Shown here: positions 35,370 to 46,137 of the stretch, in pieces
How positions within the stretch are numbered: the first letter of the stretch is position 1
Layout: every line of letters starts with the position of its first letter
DNA from: Cellvibrio sp. 79
GTDB lineage: Bacteria; Pseudomonadota; Gammaproteobacteria; Pseudomonadales; Cellvibrionaceae
Length of the DNA: 64,000 nucleotides
NCBI GenBank assembly: GCA_003056245.1
Contig: MVDH01000006.1
Location: 124,001-188,000, forward strand
Direction of reading: 5' to 3'
Position numbers and translations under genes: made by a program
The notes under the pieces: generated by a model
The model's database searches: none
Seen by the model: the letters and a program-made list of their open reading frames with translations, nothing else
Told to the model about the DNA's origin: nothing

Positions 35370-36830
35370 TTAACGCTGCATATCGTACTTACGCATCTTC
35401 TCTACCAATGTAGTGCGACGTACGCAAAGTTTATCTGCCGCACGTGCAACAACGCCACCACAATCATTTAATGCCTGCTGGATTAAACTCATCTCCAGAT
35501 TAGTAATGTATTCGCGCAAATCTATTCCTTGCTCTGGCAATAGCGGTGTGTCATTCATACTGACGTAACCGGTATTTGCTGCCGCAGAACCATTAACCTT
35601 ATTTGCGGAAGCATGAATAAAGTCTTCATCGGTAACATCGACATGGCGATATTTTGCTGGCAAGTCTTGCACGCCAATAACACCAAATGGATGCATAATC
35701 GCCATGCGCTCAACCAAATTGGCAAGTTCACGTACATTGCCACTCCATTCGTGTTGGCACAGCGACATAATTGCCGCCGAATTAAAACGAATGGAACCGC
35801 GCTGCTCACTTTCCATTCGCGAAACCAATTCATTAATAAGCAATGGAATATCTTCAGCGCGTTCTTTTAATGACGGTAATTCGATGGGAAACACATTCAA
35901 ACGGTAAAATAAATCCTCACGGAAAGTATTACCTTCAATCATCTGCTCCAGATTGCGATGGGTTGCCGCAATAATTCGTACATCCACCGGCTGGGTTTTA
36001 TTGCTACCAACACGCTCAAAGCAGCGCTCTTGTAATACGCGCAAAATCTTTACTTGCATATTCAGTGGCATATCCCCTATTTCATCGAGAAATAAGGTTC
36101 CACCTTCGGCCATTTCAAAGCGACCAGCACGACTATTTATCGCACCGGTAAATGCACCTTTTTCGTGACCAAATAATTCGCTTTCCAAAAGCTCGGCGGG
36201 AATTGCGCCGCAGTTTACCGGCACAAAAGGCTTATCACGGCGAGGGGAATTGTAATGCAGGTTGCGCGCAACCACTTCTTTGCCTGTACCTGATTCTCCA
36301 GTAATTAGAACGGAAACATCTTTATCCGCAACTTGCGCCATCATCTCGCGCACGTTTTGAATTTCACGGCTGGTGCCAACCAAACTGCGAAATAAATGAA
36401 CTGGCCGGCGCTGTGGCTGACGTTTACTGCTGGACTGTGCCTCACGGTACAACTGGGCACGATGGAGTGTATCAACCAACTTATTGTAAGTGGGTGGTAC
36501 GGACAAAGTAGCTATCGCCATAAAGCGATAGAGATCTTCCAGATTGTCAGCCGCATATTGATTTTCATCACCAACCAATACCACTGCCAGTTCGTCATTC
36601 CACGAGCGAATCTCTTTTAATAATTGCGCCAGAGGTTGGTTACTATCGCTGTAGTCACCGATAAATATGGCCACATAATCTTCACCACCATTCTCTTCTG
36701 CAACGGCAGCTTGCCAACCATTACTGGCAGCAACGAGTGTGGTTTCACTGAGAAAATCCAACAGGATTTTTAGATCGTGCCGACGTGACGGATTATCGTC
36801 GATAACGAGAACTTTATTGTTGCGCCACAT
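35370..36830 (-). CDS. fleQ: Flagellar master regulator FleQ (sigma-54 activator)
   Basis: 486 residues. An N-terminal receiver-like domain (about 1-125) starts with [15 protein letters not shown]. The AAA+ domain has [18 protein letters not shown] (Walker A), GAFTGA (sigma-54 contact) and [13 protein letters not shown] (Walker B), and the C-terminal Fis-like HTH is [22 protein letters not shown]. The LFRSLVG motif just before the AAA+ core is the c-di-GMP contact motif of Pseudomonas FleQ, so c-di-GMP probably switches it from flagellar to biofilm genes. Last of a fliS-fliT-fliS-fleQ run. Confidence 0.94.
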   Translation of the reverse strand: MWRNNKVLVIDDNPSRRHDLKILLDFLSETTLVAASNGWQAAVAEENGGEDYVAIFIGDYSDSNQPLAQLLKEIRSWNDELAVVLVGDENQYAADNLEDLYRFMAIATLSVPPTYNKLVDTLHRAQLYREAQSSSKRQPQRRPVHLFRSLVGTSREIQNVREMMAQVADKDVSVLITGESGTGKEVVARNLHYNSPRRDKPFVPVNCGAIPAELLESELFGHEKGAFTGAINSRAGRFEMAEGGTLFLDEIGDMPLNMQVKILRVLQERCFERVGSNKTQPVDVRIIAATHRNLEQMIEGNTFREDLFYRLNVFPIELPSLKERAEDIPLLINELVSRMESEQRGSIRFNSAAIMSLCQHEWSGNVRELANLVERMAIMHPFGVIGVQDLPAKYRHVDVTDEDFIHASANKVNGSAAANTGYVSMNDTPLLPEQGIDLREYITNLEMSLIQQALNDCGGVVARAADKLCVRRTTLVEKMRKYDMQR

Positions 36831-37087
36831 ACCCCAAGACCTTTCATTTCATGCCTGGCCCTTTGAACTACACGCTGTGAAAAGCATTCAAGGCGGCGAG
36901 ATGAGTTATCGGAGTAAGTAATAGACGAGGCTGGGATACTAGTCAAATTTATGACGAAAAGTTTTTGGCGTTTTAACATTTCTAAAACAAGGCGACCAAA
37001 TAATCGCCAAAAATATGCCTTTTTATTTTTTTGCTTACGTTTTATTTATTGCAATTAATAATCGATTGGAAATTACCCAATTAATTT
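36831..37087. other. Upstream region of fleQ
   Basis: 257 bases containing the fleQ promoter (minus strand) and a 5-bp hairpin GGCGA/TCGCC around 36990-37010. I see no convincing sigma-54 -24/-12 pair. Confidence 0.4.
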
Positions 37088-37495
37088 TTATGACGAACTA
37101 CCGGATACTTGCGGTGCAATTTCATCCCACCCGGACTTAACTGTTTTTAACAATTGAATTACTTCATTCACTTTTTCAATATCATTCTGCGCTGAAGCTT
37201 CCAATAGTTTGAAGTTGATGTATTCATACAACTGATCAAGCCGCTCGGAAATTTCGCCCGCACTCATATCCAATGATGCGCGCAGCCCTCCAACAATCCC
37301 GATGGCTTTTCCAATTAAATCACCTTTTGCAGCCAAATCACCACGCTCCATTGCGCCTTGGGCAATTGCCAGACGACTTAACGCCCCCTCAAACAATAAT
37401 TGAATCAAGCGATGAGGAGAGGCATTGCTAACTTCTGATTCAATACCCAAACGGCGGTATTGCTTCAGTGCTTCTTGCGGATTGTAATTGGACAC
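37088..37495 (-). CDS. fliS: FliS-type flagellin chaperone, second copy
   Basis: 135 residues from GTG 37495 (VSNYNPQEALKQYRR). The SPHRLIQLLFEGALSRLAIAQGAMERGD block and KAIGIVGGLRASLD are FliS signatures; it binds flagellin in the cytosol until export. It is 40-50% alike by eye to the other copy at 37922. I prefer GTG since AGGGG lies 7 bases before it; an ATG at 37525 lies in the loop of a hairpin and has no ribosome site. That hairpin partly covers the AGGGG. Confidence 0.85.
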   Translation of the reverse strand: MSNYNPQEALKQYRRLGIESEVSNASPHRLIQLLFEGALSRLAIAQGAMERGDLAAKGDLIGKAIGIVGGLRASLDMSAGEISERLDQLYEYINFKLLEASAQNDIEKVNEVIQLLKTVKSGWDEIAPQVSGSSS

Positions 37496-37503
37496 GGAAT
37501 GAC

Positions 37504-37539
37504 CCCTGCTAGCAGTTATGTCCATTAAGGCTAGCAGGG
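37504..37539 (-). promoter_or_regulatory. Hairpin over the ribosome site of the second fliS
   Basis: Perfect 10-bp inverted repeat CCCTGCTAGC (37504-37513) / GCTAGCAGGG (37530-37539), 16-base loop. In the minus-strand mRNA the 3' arm ends AGCAGGG, overlapping the AGGGG Shine-Dalgarno of the GTG at 37495, so folding would hide it. Confidence 0.65.
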
Positions 37540-37631
37540 CCAATCAACTTTTGCGAGTTTTGCTATAAGAACAAGGTTTTAAAAACCGAATCTTCCAAAA
37601 ATCTTTAACAATTTTTAGCACCTAACAACAA

Positions 37632-37910
37632 TCAGGTAGCCTGTAACAAAGTGACTTCACGCTGGCACTGGGTAATCAAGCCCGCATAAACACCTTTTAG
37701 TTCGCTTAATGCGCGCACTAGCGTAGTTTTATCATCGCGGTTAGCACTTATCACTCGATCAATCAACAACACACAAATACAATCCAGATGGCGGACTTTA
37801 TTCCAGTCCTCTGCCTGCAGTGCGATGTTAAGTGCTTGCTGTAAACAACGCATGGCGTTGATGCCAGCTTCACCTTGATAATCGGGCGTGGGAACTAATT
37901 GGATATTCAT
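37632..37910 (-). CDS. fliT: FliT-like flagellar protein
   Basis: 92 residues, mostly helical, with the FliT-like size and position between two fliS genes. The helix ALNIALQAEDWNKVRHLDCICVLLIDRVI holds the WxxVxxLD pattern seen in FliT-type export chaperones of the filament-cap protein FliD. No fliD or fliC gene is in the window. GAGGTAA before the ATG is a good ribosome site and lies at the end of the upstream fliS gene. Assignment rests on size, helical layout and position. Confidence 0.72.
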   Translation of the reverse strand: MNIQLVPTPDYQGEAGINAMRCLQQALNIALQAEDWNKVRHLDCICVLLIDRVISANRDDKTTLVRALSELKGVYAGLITQCQREVTLLQAT

Positions 37911-37921
37911 GACTTACCTCG

Positions 37922-38308
37922 TTATACCTGCGCAGCGATTGCATCCCATGCGGTTTTTATTTCGCCGAGCAAACGGCCGCACTCATCCAGATATTCCGGA
38001 TTATTTTCGTAATTAGCTTGTGTCAGGCGCCGAATAATATAGTCATAGAGATTATCAAGATTCTCAGCAAGACTGCCGCCTTCTTTATCATTCAAACTGC
38101 CTTGTAAACCACCTACTATTGCCGCTGCTTTGCCAATCATCTCACCTTTACGGGCAAGCTGATTTTGAGCCATAGCACCTTTAGCCTGGGCGATGCGCTC
38201 CAACGCACCTTCAAACAACATCTGGATTAAACGATGGGGTGACGCAGATTCAACGCCAGAGTGAACTTTAACGCTGGCATAGTTTTGCACGGCAGAGTAG
38301 GAATTCAT
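37922..38308 (-). CDS. fliS: FliS flagellin chaperone, first copy
   Basis: 128 residues, standard FliS length (four-helix bundle). Opens MNSYSAVQNYASVKVHSGVE with Tyr-rich N-terminus, then SPHRLIQMLFEGALERIAQAKGAM and KAAAIVGGLQGSLNDKEGG, ending KTAWDAIAAQV. Binds the C-terminus of flagellin to prevent early polymerisation. First gene of the minus-strand flagellar run; the flagellin genes are not in the window. Confidence 0.93.
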   Translation of the reverse strand: MNSYSAVQNYASVKVHSGVESASPHRLIQMLFEGALERIAQAKGAMAQNQLARKGEMIGKAAAIVGGLQGSLNDKEGGSLAENLDNLYDYIIRRLTQANYENNPEYLDECGRLLGEIKTAWDAIAAQV

Positions 38309-38425
38309 AAATCACCATTGAGTGTTCGAATTTTTGCATTGCTATTATCCGGGCAGGATGAATAATCACTGCACCCTAAAGCTAGCGGCATCATTTCCAA
38401 AACCTTTAACCGGAATCTGATCAAT

Positions 38426-39256
38426 ATGAGTAAATCCATTCTTATTACTGGAGCATCAACAGGTATCGGTTACTTTGTTGCACATCAACTCAAACAAGCG
38501 GGCTATCAGGTCATTGCATCGTGCCGAAAACAGGCTGATGTTTTACGCTTGCAACGAGAAGGATTGCATGCAGTGCAAATTGACCTTAACAGCTCAGAAT
38601 CCATTCAACAGGGATTTAATCAAACTCTGGAAATAACCGGGGGAAACCTATATGGATTATTTAATAATGGTGCGTACGGCCAACCTGGTGCGGTAGAAGA
38701 TTTATCGCGCACAACATTACGCGAACAATTTGAAACCAATGTTTTTGGCTGGTGTGAGCTTACCAATTTGGCCTTACCCATTATGCTCAAACAAGGCAGC
38801 GGCAGGATTATCCAGAACTCATCGGTATTAGGTATTTCAGCAATGCGATTGCGAGGAGCGTATAACGCCAGTAAATATGCCATTGAAGGAATTAGCGACA
38901 CCTTGCGCCTGGAACTGAAAGGCACAGGTGTCTATGTAAGCTTGATTGAGCCTGGACCAATTCGCAGCGATTTCAGGAAAAATGCTCTCACCATGCTGCA
39001 AAGGAATATTGATATTGATCGTAGCCGACATCGAGAGTCTTACCAAGTTGCCATCAGCAGGCTTGGAAAAGAAAGCAGCACCACCCCATTCACACTTGGC
39101 CCTGAAGCTGTTTATAAACGATTGCTCCACGCTCTTGAAAGCAGTCACCCACAAGCACGTTACTACGTGACTGTGCCAACTTATCTGGTGGGTTTTATGA
39201 AGCGTATATTGCCCGTCTTTTTATTGGATAAGCTTTTGCAAAAATTGGGTGGCTGA
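38426..39256 (+). CDS. Short-chain dehydrogenase/reductase
   Basis: 276 residues, classical SDR. Cofactor motif ITGASTGIGYFVA (TGxxxGIG) at residues 6-18, active Ser in IQNSSVLGISA and YNASKYA (YxxxK). The structural NNAG motif reads NNGAYG. EPGPIRSDF follows the catalytic block. Substrate unknown; the family covers 3-oxoacyl, retinol-like and sugar substrates. Transcribed away from the flagellar run, presumably its own promoter in the 117-base divergent gap. Confidence 0.87.
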   Translation: MSKSILITGASTGIGYFVAHQLKQAGYQVIASCRKQADVLRLQREGLHAVQIDLNSSESIQQGFNQTLEITGGNLYGLFNNGAYGQPGAVEDLSRTTLREQFETNVFGWCELTNLALPIMLKQGSGRIIQNSSVLGISAMRLRGAYNASKYAIEGISDTLRLELKGTGVYVSLIEPGPIRSDFRKNALTMLQRNIDIDRSRHRESYQVAISRLGKESSTTPFTLGPEAVYKRLLHALESSHPQARYYVTVPTYLVGFMKRILPVFLLDKLLQKLGG

Positions 39257-39315
39257 TTCATCCCCAATTCAGAAATTGAGCTTAAAGTTGCAGGATATTG
39301 CCTAAGGATACGATC

Positions 39316-39678
39316 ATGAAAAAGCCCTCATTTGTATTCACTATCCCTCTCATAATTTTTACTTTTTCCTGTGCTACCCATGCCAGCTCATTACGTTGCG
39401 GCAGCAAACTTGCCAACGTAGGAGATACCAAAGCAGAAATCATTGAAAAGTGCGGCGAACCGATAATGACTGACACCTTTTGCGCACCTTTGGTAGCCAC
39501 CAATCAGGTTCAGGGAATCCAGAACGGCGATAACAATATTCAAAATAATGTCGCTATCGCGGCGTGCGAGAACGTAGAAATTTGGACCTATAACCCGGGT
39601 AGCGGAAAATTTATGACCAACCTTTATATCAGTCGCGGCCAGCTACAAACCATTCGCTATGGCAACAGGGTGAAATAA
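39316..39678 (+). CDS. DUF2845 periplasmic protein
   Basis: 120 residues from ATG 39316 with AAGGA upstream. Signal peptide (FVFTIPLIIFTFSCATHA, cleavage after THA near residue 23). The mature part matches the DUF2845 pattern: SLRCGSKLANVGDTKAEIIEKCGEP near its start and VEIWTYNPGSGKFMTNLYISRGQL later. Two conserved cysteines in RCGS and KCGEP. Function unknown. Confidence 0.85.
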   Translation: MKKPSFVFTIPLIIFTFSCATHASSLRCGSKLANVGDTKAEIIEKCGEPIMTDTFCAPLVATNQVQGIQNGDNNIQNNVAIAACENVEIWTYNPGSGKFMTNLYISRGQLQTIRYGNRVK

Positions 39679-39696
39679 CATCAGATTGAAAAACTA

Positions 39697-39724
39697 TTGC
39701 ACAACCTGAATTACTGTATATAAT
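39697..39724 (+). promoter_or_regulatory. Sigma-70 promoter of lexA
   Basis: TTGCAC (39697-39702), 16-base spacer, TATAAT (39719-39724). The -10 lies inside the first SOS box, so LexA binding would block RNA polymerase directly. Confidence 0.75.
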
Positions 39725-39748
39725 CACAACCACTGTATAAATAAACAG
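39714..39748 (+). promoter_or_regulatory. Tandem SOS (LexA) boxes
   Basis: CTGT-N8-ACAA at 39714-39729 (one mismatch from consensus CTGT-N8-ACAG) and CTGT-N8-ACAG at 39733-39748 (perfect), 16 bases before the lexA ATG at 39764. Expected autoregulation of the lexA-sulA operon. Confidence 0.93.
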
Positions 39749-39763
39749 ATTCAGGAGCGATTC

Positions 39764-40366
39764 ATGTCAGACTTAACACCACGCCAGGAAGAAGTATTAA
39801 ACCTTATCCGCAAGTATGCCGATGAAACCGGCTACCCTCCCACAAGGGCGGAAATTGCTCGCATTTTAGGGTTTAAGTCTGCCAATGCTGCTGAAGAACA
39901 CATCAAAGCCCTGGCTCGCAAAGGGGCAATTGAAATTATTCCAGGAGCATCACGTGGTATACGTTTACCGGAAGCTCATAATGGAATTCCAATTGTAGGG
40001 CGCGTAGCTGCAGGCAGCCCTATCCTCGCCCAGGAACATATTGAAGATTACTGCAATATTCCTCATAGCTTCTTTTCTCCTAATGCGGATTATTTATTAC
40101 GCGTAAATGGTATGAGCATGAAAGATGTCGGGATAATGGATGGCGATTTGTTAGCTGTACATAGAACTGACCAGGCTCGCAATGGCCAGATTGTTGTTGC
40201 ACGTATCGGCGAAGAAGTTACGGTAAAACGCTTCAAACGCAATGGAAACAAATCACAGGTAGAACTCTGGCCAGAAAATCCGGATTTTGATGTTATCCAT
40301 GTGGATATGCGCGATCAGGAATTCTGTATTGAAGGTTTAAGCGTAGGGGTAATTCGTCGTGACTAA
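39764..40366 (+). CDS. lexA: LexA SOS repressor
   Basis: 200 residues. The N-terminal winged helix runs through [20 protein letters not shown] and [26 protein letters not shown]. The cleavage site Ala-Gly is in [11 protein letters not shown] (about residue 84-85); the Ser/Lys dyad lies in [12 protein letters not shown] and EEVTVKRFK. RecA filaments trigger self-cleavage on DNA damage and derepress the SOS genes. Cotranscribed with sulA, whose start overlaps the lexA end by 8 bases. Confidence 0.97.
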   Translation: MSDLTPRQEEVLNLIRKYADETGYPPTRAEIARILGFKSANAAEEHIKALARKGAIEIIPGASRGIRLPEAHNGIPIVGRVAAGSPILAQEHIEDYCNIPHSFFSPNADYLLRVNGMSMKDVGIMDGDLLAVHRTDQARNGQIVVARIGEEVTVKRFKRNGNKSQVELWPENPDFDVIHVDMRDQEFCIEGLSVGVIRRD

Positions 40367-40766
40367 TCTGGCCCGCATCAACTCCAATAATATTGATCAT
40401 AAACAACCGTTAAGCGGGGTTACTGAGCTGGTACTAACCAGCGATACACCGGAGCAGCTCGCACTACTTATGCCGATGATTGCTTATCTTAGTAACAGCA
40501 CTCAGGATCGGTGGATAACATGGATAGCTCCACACAATATCAGCCGAGAGCTATTAGAATCTTACGGCGTAAATACACGTTATATTCGAGTAATTCATTG
40601 CCATGATCAGCTGAGCTTGCTTTGGGTCACTTGGGAAGCGTTGGCAGCAGGTAATAGCCACACAGTGATTTCAAGCCCGGGAAAACTAACCGATAAAGAA
40701 TTGAATCAACTTGAACTTGCTGCCATGCAAGGTAGATGTCAGGGGCTGTTATTGAGAGTACGCTAG
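40359..40766 (+). CDS. sulA: SulA-type cell division inhibitor
   Basis: 135 residues, SulA superfamily: [57 protein letters not shown] and [22 protein letters not shown] follow the P. aeruginosa SulA pattern. It binds FtsZ and blocks septation during the SOS response. Overlap of 8 bases with lexA makes the two one transcript under the SOS boxes. A lexA-sulA arrangement is known in Pseudomonas. Confidence 0.88.
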   Translation: MTNLARINSNNIDHKQPLSGVTELVLTSDTPEQLALLMPMIAYLSNSTQDRWITWIAPHNISRELLESYGVNTRYIRVIHCHDQLSLLWVTWEALAAGNSHTVISSPGKLTDKELNQLELAAMQGRCQGLLLRVR

Positions 40767-40798
40767 TAAGGATACAACTTTAATAGATAGAGATAGAG

Positions 40799-41065
40799 TT
40801 AGTGCAACATCAATTTTTCAGCATCAATTAACTCATCAGCGAGATCTTCAAGCACGGACTCGGCTTGCTGATCCGCAATATCACCAGCAGCCTCCATTCC
40901 AGCCTCTATCATTGCCTTGGCAACATTGAACTTTTCCTCACCAAGAAACGCCAGTGACTCTTGAGAAAAACGAATAGTCACCAAAGGTTCATTATTCTCA
41001 TCATCTGCTCGTGCCAAAGCTACGTCGCCATTAATCAGCTCAATGATTTCGTAAAATGATGACAT
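40799..41065 (-). CDS. Conserved hypothetical protein, 88 aa, acidic
   Basis: 88 residues, strongly acidic, no signal or membrane segment. Begins FYEIIELINGDVALARADDENNEPLVTIRFS and ends in a Glu/Asp-rich helix (VLEDLADELIDAEKLML). I recall a similar small gene next to sulA in Pseudomonas relatives but no function. Convergent to sulA and separate from the ManA-like gene upstream. Confidence 0.7.
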   Translation of the reverse strand: MSSFYEIIELINGDVALARADDENNEPLVTIRFSQESLAFLGEEKFNVAKAMIEAGMEAAGDIADQQAESVLEDLADELIDAEKLMLH

Positions 41066-41126
41066 ACAAACCTCTGTATAAACCGGGCGCGCATTCTACC
41101 ACTCAAAACCAGCAAAGCCTATTGCA

Positions 41127-42521
41127 TCAAACCTGGTCAAAAGCCTTAGGTAATGCATGCAAGAACAGGCAGGAACTTTCCGCAACAAATCGATACCGCC
41201 CCCCTAATTCCTCTGGTATCAACACTGCACTACCCGCAGCTAATTCTTGATAAGCACCATCACCCCAAATAAGATTCAACTTACCCTTTATAGGCATGAC
41301 AAGCGAATAACTCGACATTTCAAGTTCGTAATAACCTGCCTCGAGATTAATTCTTCGCACCAGAAAATCATCGAAACTTACTATTTGCTCAACACTAAGC
41401 CGCTCACAATGAATCAGACTCTCGATCGTAGAATGAAACGTATAGTCAATCTCGGCAATCTCTAACGCACTCTCGGTATCCCAGTGATCCTGTGTAATCA
41501 CCTTTTGGGCAAAACTGAGGATTTTTCGTTCATAAACAGGTGTCTGAAACTCAACAACTTTAACTCCATGCTGAAGAGCATGGGGAACACGCCTTGGGAT
41601 AGCTAAAGTATCACCCACCACTAGTGGCAGGTAATTTACAAACCCATTCATTATGTGTCGTAGTTTTTGCTCAGTGTGGATTAGCTCTTTATTTTCAATC
41701 GATTGGGATAAAATATTAATACACTTTTTTAAATATTGGGCAGTCTCTGCAACTGAGGGGTCAATAGAGGATGACAGGCTCAGGCCATCTATTTTCCTAT
41801 CCAACTCCCGCCTTACTTTTTCATAATTCGCCACTGCATCCAGATAGGCTTTTTTGAAATCATTTTCATTCAGGTATTCACGTCGCTTATCAGAAGAAAA
41901 ACCGAGCTGAATGCGTCCTATACCACTTGGCCACGCCTGTTTATCGACAGATGTAACAACATAAACTTCTTGCTTTTTCTCATGCAGCTCAAAATATAAA
42001 TCGCCGTAAACTTCATCAGGCAAAGGATCCAATACCTTCAAGAGAATTAATGACTGTTGCGCCTGGGGAAATAAAGCCAATATCCATGGCAATGGAATAC
42101 TGCCTCCGTTACATTTCACCGCTGCCTGGCCGCGAGCCTCTATACCGGTAAACCAAATTTCCTGACCCCATGGTTTGGGAATATGTACGGGCACCAACTC
42201 CCATGGAGCAGAAACCTGAAAAATTGGAAGACAATTTGCTGTGACAAATTGCTGGATAGACATCAAATCATCCGGAAGAGATTGAATATCTATAATTAGC
42301 TCTTCTGTTTTTTTGAATACGCTTAGATGAAGAGCAACTTCCCCGGATGTGGTATCAGCGTAAATTAACGCCAGCAAATCCAGGGCAGATTCATCAGGTA
42401 AATAGGTTTGGAAAAAATTGAAATGAAATGCAAATGCAAACCTATCCGATTGAATCAAAGCAAGTTGTGTAACAACCCAGACGTCAGGAGATTGGTCATT
42501 ATCAAGATTAAAAAATTTCAA
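41127..42521 (-). CDS. ManA-like double-cupin protein
   Basis: 464 residues. The centre holds IPKPWGQEIWFTGIEARGQA, similar to the KPWG block of type I phosphomannose isomerases, and VGDTLAIPRRVPHALQHGVKVVEFQTPVYERKIL, the second cupin segment. The C-terminal part reads like a further cupin (SYSLVMPIKGKLNLIWG, AAGSAVLIPEELGG). The QxHP and KPE zinc motifs of real ManA are not obvious, so isomerase activity is doubtful. Monocistronic in the lexA-fadBA interval. Function unknown. Confidence 0.65.
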   Translation of the reverse strand: MKFFNLDNDQSPDVWVVTQLALIQSDRFAFAFHFNFFQTYLPDESALDLLALIYADTTSGEVALHLSVFKKTEELIIDIQSLPDDLMSIQQFVTANCLPIFQVSAPWELVPVHIPKPWGQEIWFTGIEARGQAAVKCNGGSIPLPWILALFPQAQQSLILLKVLDPLPDEVYGDLYFELHEKKQEVYVVTSVDKQAWPSGIGRIQLGFSSDKRREYLNENDFKKAYLDAVANYEKVRRELDRKIDGLSLSSSIDPSVAETAQYLKKCINILSQSIENKELIHTEQKLRHIMNGFVNYLPLVVGDTLAIPRRVPHALQHGVKVVEFQTPVYERKILSFAQKVITQDHWDTESALEIAEIDYTFHSTIESLIHCERLSVEQIVSFDDFLVRRINLEAGYYELEMSSYSLVMPIKGKLNLIWGDGAYQELAAGSAVLIPEELGGRYRFVAESSCLFLHALPKAFDQV

Positions 42522-42614
42522 GTGGAACCCTGTAAACGCAAAAGAATCGCCAGTTTACCAGAGGACTACATGAATCTTCGCGCATTAAACTATGCAAAAT
42601 TGTAATCCCAAAAT

Positions 42615-42645
42615 AAAAGCAGCCAATTCGTGATTGGCTGCTTTT
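42615..42645 (-). terminator. Terminator of fadBA
   Basis: 13-bp perfect stem AAAAGCAGCCAAT/ATTGGCTGCTTTT with a 5-base loop, followed by ATTTTGGG on the minus strand, 35 bases past the fadA stop. Confidence 0.9.
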
Positions 42646-42679
42646 ACTTCAGATAAGGCAACGCTAATACAACAAATAG

Positions 42680-43870
<1,191 letters not shown>

Positions 43871-46018
43871 TTAACCGTAAAATTTCTGATTGTTTGCTGC
43901 TTTGGCTTTCAAGCTATCGGGAGCAGAATACAACGCACCAAGATTGCTGAATTTATTTGCCAGATCACAGAATGCCTGCGCGCCGATGGAATCAATCCAA
44001 CGGAATACACCACCGCGGAAAGGCGGAAAACCAGTTCCATAAACCAGAGCCATATCCGCTTCGGCCGCCGTTTCTACTATGCCCTCATCCAGACAACGAG
44101 TTAATTCAGTAGCCATTGGAATCATCATGCGCGCAATAATATCGTCATCACTCAACTCAACTGCACCAGTGATCGTCGGTTTAAGAATGTCCAACACCTC
44201 AGGTGCGGCTACTTTTGCAGGCTTACCTTTTTTATCCAATTCGTAATTATAAAAACCTTTTTCATTTTTCTGCCCCAAACGACCTGCAGCGAAAAGCACA
44301 TCTGTGCATGATGTAAAATCTCTCTTCATGCGCTCTGGAAAACCATCTGCCATTACTTTTTCTGCATGAACAGCAGTATCAATTCCAACTACATCAAGCA
44401 GATATGCTGGCCCCATTGGCCAACCCCAAGTTTCCATCAGTTTATCGATACGCTGGAAATCCACACCATCGCGCACCAACATTGCAAAACCGGCCAGGTA
44501 TGGGAATAAAACCCGATTTACCAAAAAGCCAGGACAATCTTTTACAACGATTGGCTTTTTGCCCATCGCATTTGCGTAAGCAACCGTACGAGCAACCGCG
44601 TTATCAGAGGTTTTCACACCGCGAATAACTTCAACCAAAGGCATCATGTGCACCGGATTAAAAAAGTGCATACCACAAAAGTTTTCAGGGCGAGCCAACG
44701 CTTCTGCTAAAAATGAAATTGAGATTGTGGAGGTGTTGGATGCAATAACAGTATTCGCACTAACTTTGGATTCAGCTTCCGCCAGCACTGCTTTTTTTAC
44801 TTTAGGATTTTCAACAACAGCTTCGACAACAATATCGACATTATCAAAACCATCGTAACTTAACGCAGGTTCGATCCGATTCAATACCTCGCCCATTTCA
44901 GCCGCTGAAATTTTCTTACGTTCAACACGTTTGCTGATTAATTTATTAGCTTCCGATAATCCCAAATCAATTCCTTTTTGGGCGATATCTTTCATCTTGA
45001 TCGGAACGCCTTTTAGTGCGGATTGATAGGCGATACCGCCGCCCATAATGCCCGCCCCCAGAACGGCAGCGCGCTCAATTTTTTTATCAGCTTTTTTCTC
45101 CCACCCTTTGGCTTTTTTAGTCAGCATTTGCTCATTTACAAAAATACCAACCAATGATTGCGCCACGGGAGTTTGAGCCATTTTGGCAAAATTTTCCGCC
45201 TCAGCTTGCAATGCTTCATCACGTCCCTTATCGGCGGCTTTTTGCATTGCCTTGATAGCACTGACCGGAGCCGGATAATTACGACCAGCCTGTGCACCGA
45301 CAAACGCTTTGGAGGTTTCAAAGGCCATCATTGACTCAATGAAATTTAATTTAAGTGGACCTTTCTTCTGTGTACGACGGGCGAGATAGTCGAACTTGCC
45401 GCTAATGCATTGTTTCAAACAATGTATAGCCGCGTCCTTAAGTTTGATGGGTTCCACAACGGCATCAACTACCCGGGCGGCAAGTGCAGTTTCTGCATCA
45501 TTTTCTTTGCCGGCAGCAATCCACTCTACTGCGGTATCAAGACCCGCGACGCGAGGTAAACGCACGGTGCCCCCCCAACCTGGAATTATTCCAAGCTTGG
45601 TTTCTGGCAATCCCACCTTTGCTGCAGTGCTGGCAACACGGTAATCACACGAGAGGCAAAATTCTAACCCGCCGCCCAAAGCGAAACCGTTTATCGCCAC
45701 TACAGTTGGAAATGGCAGATCTTCAAAACGGCAAAAGTTACGATTATTAGTAGCCAGGTGACTGGTAATATTTTCCGGGCCCGACGCAAATACAGCACCA
45801 AATTCCATAATATCCGCACCAACAATAAATACATCCTTGGCACTCGTCACCACCAGACCCTTGATGTCTTTGACTTGTTCGAGCAAATCAAGTACTTGCT
45901 GGAGTTCAGACACCGCAAGCAAATTGAATTTATTAACTGACTCGCCTTGCAGATCAAAGGTCAATTCTGCAATACCATCAGGCAGCAGCGAAACCTTAAG
46001 GGCTTTTCCCTGGAACAT
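43871..46018 (-). CDS. fadB: Multifunctional fatty acid oxidation complex subunit FadB
   Basis: 715 residues from ATG 46018 ([19 protein letters not shown]); the five extra residues to 46033 are not family-like. The N-terminal enoyl-CoA hydratase/isomerase domain has [19 protein letters not shown] and [21 protein letters not shown]; the 3-hydroxyacyl-CoA dehydrogenase domain starts [18 protein letters not shown] and includes [17 protein letters not shown]. Pairs with FadA. Transcribed fadB then fadA. Confidence 0.97.
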   Translation of the reverse strand: MFQGKALKVSLLPDGIAELTFDLQGESVNKFNLLAVSELQQVLDLLEQVKDIKGLVVTSAKDVFIVGADIMEFGAVFASGPENITSHLATNNRNFCRFEDLPFPTVVAINGFALGGGLEFCLSCDYRVASTAAKVGLPETKLGIIPGWGGTVRLPRVAGLDTAVEWIAAGKENDAETALAARVVDAVVEPIKLKDAAIHCLKQCISGKFDYLARRTQKKGPLKLNFIESMMAFETSKAFVGAQAGRNYPAPVSAIKAMQKAADKGRDEALQAEAENFAKMAQTPVAQSLVGIFVNEQMLTKKAKGWEKKADKKIERAAVLGAGIMGGGIAYQSALKGVPIKMKDIAQKGIDLGLSEANKLISKRVERKKISAAEMGEVLNRIEPALSYDGFDNVDIVVEAVVENPKVKKAVLAEAESKVSANTVIASNTSTISISFLAEALARPENFCGMHFFNPVHMMPLVEVIRGVKTSDNAVARTVAYANAMGKKPIVVKDCPGFLVNRVLFPYLAGFAMLVRDGVDFQRIDKLMETWGWPMGPAYLLDVVGIDTAVHAEKVMADGFPERMKRDFTSCTDVLFAAGRLGQKNEKGFYNYELDKKGKPAKVAAPEVLDILKPTITGAVELSDDDIIARMMIPMATELTRCLDEGIVETAAEADMALVYGTGFPPFRGGVFRWIDSIGAQAFCDLANKFSNLGALYSAPDSLKAKAANNQKFYG

Positions 46019-46137
46019 AATCAAATCTCTCATTGGAATAAGGATGGAAAAACTGGTTATGAGTGTAGCAGGCTGACGTTAACTTGCCTTATGGGAGAGC
46101 AAACTGATGGGGAATAACGCACAAAAAAATACAACAA

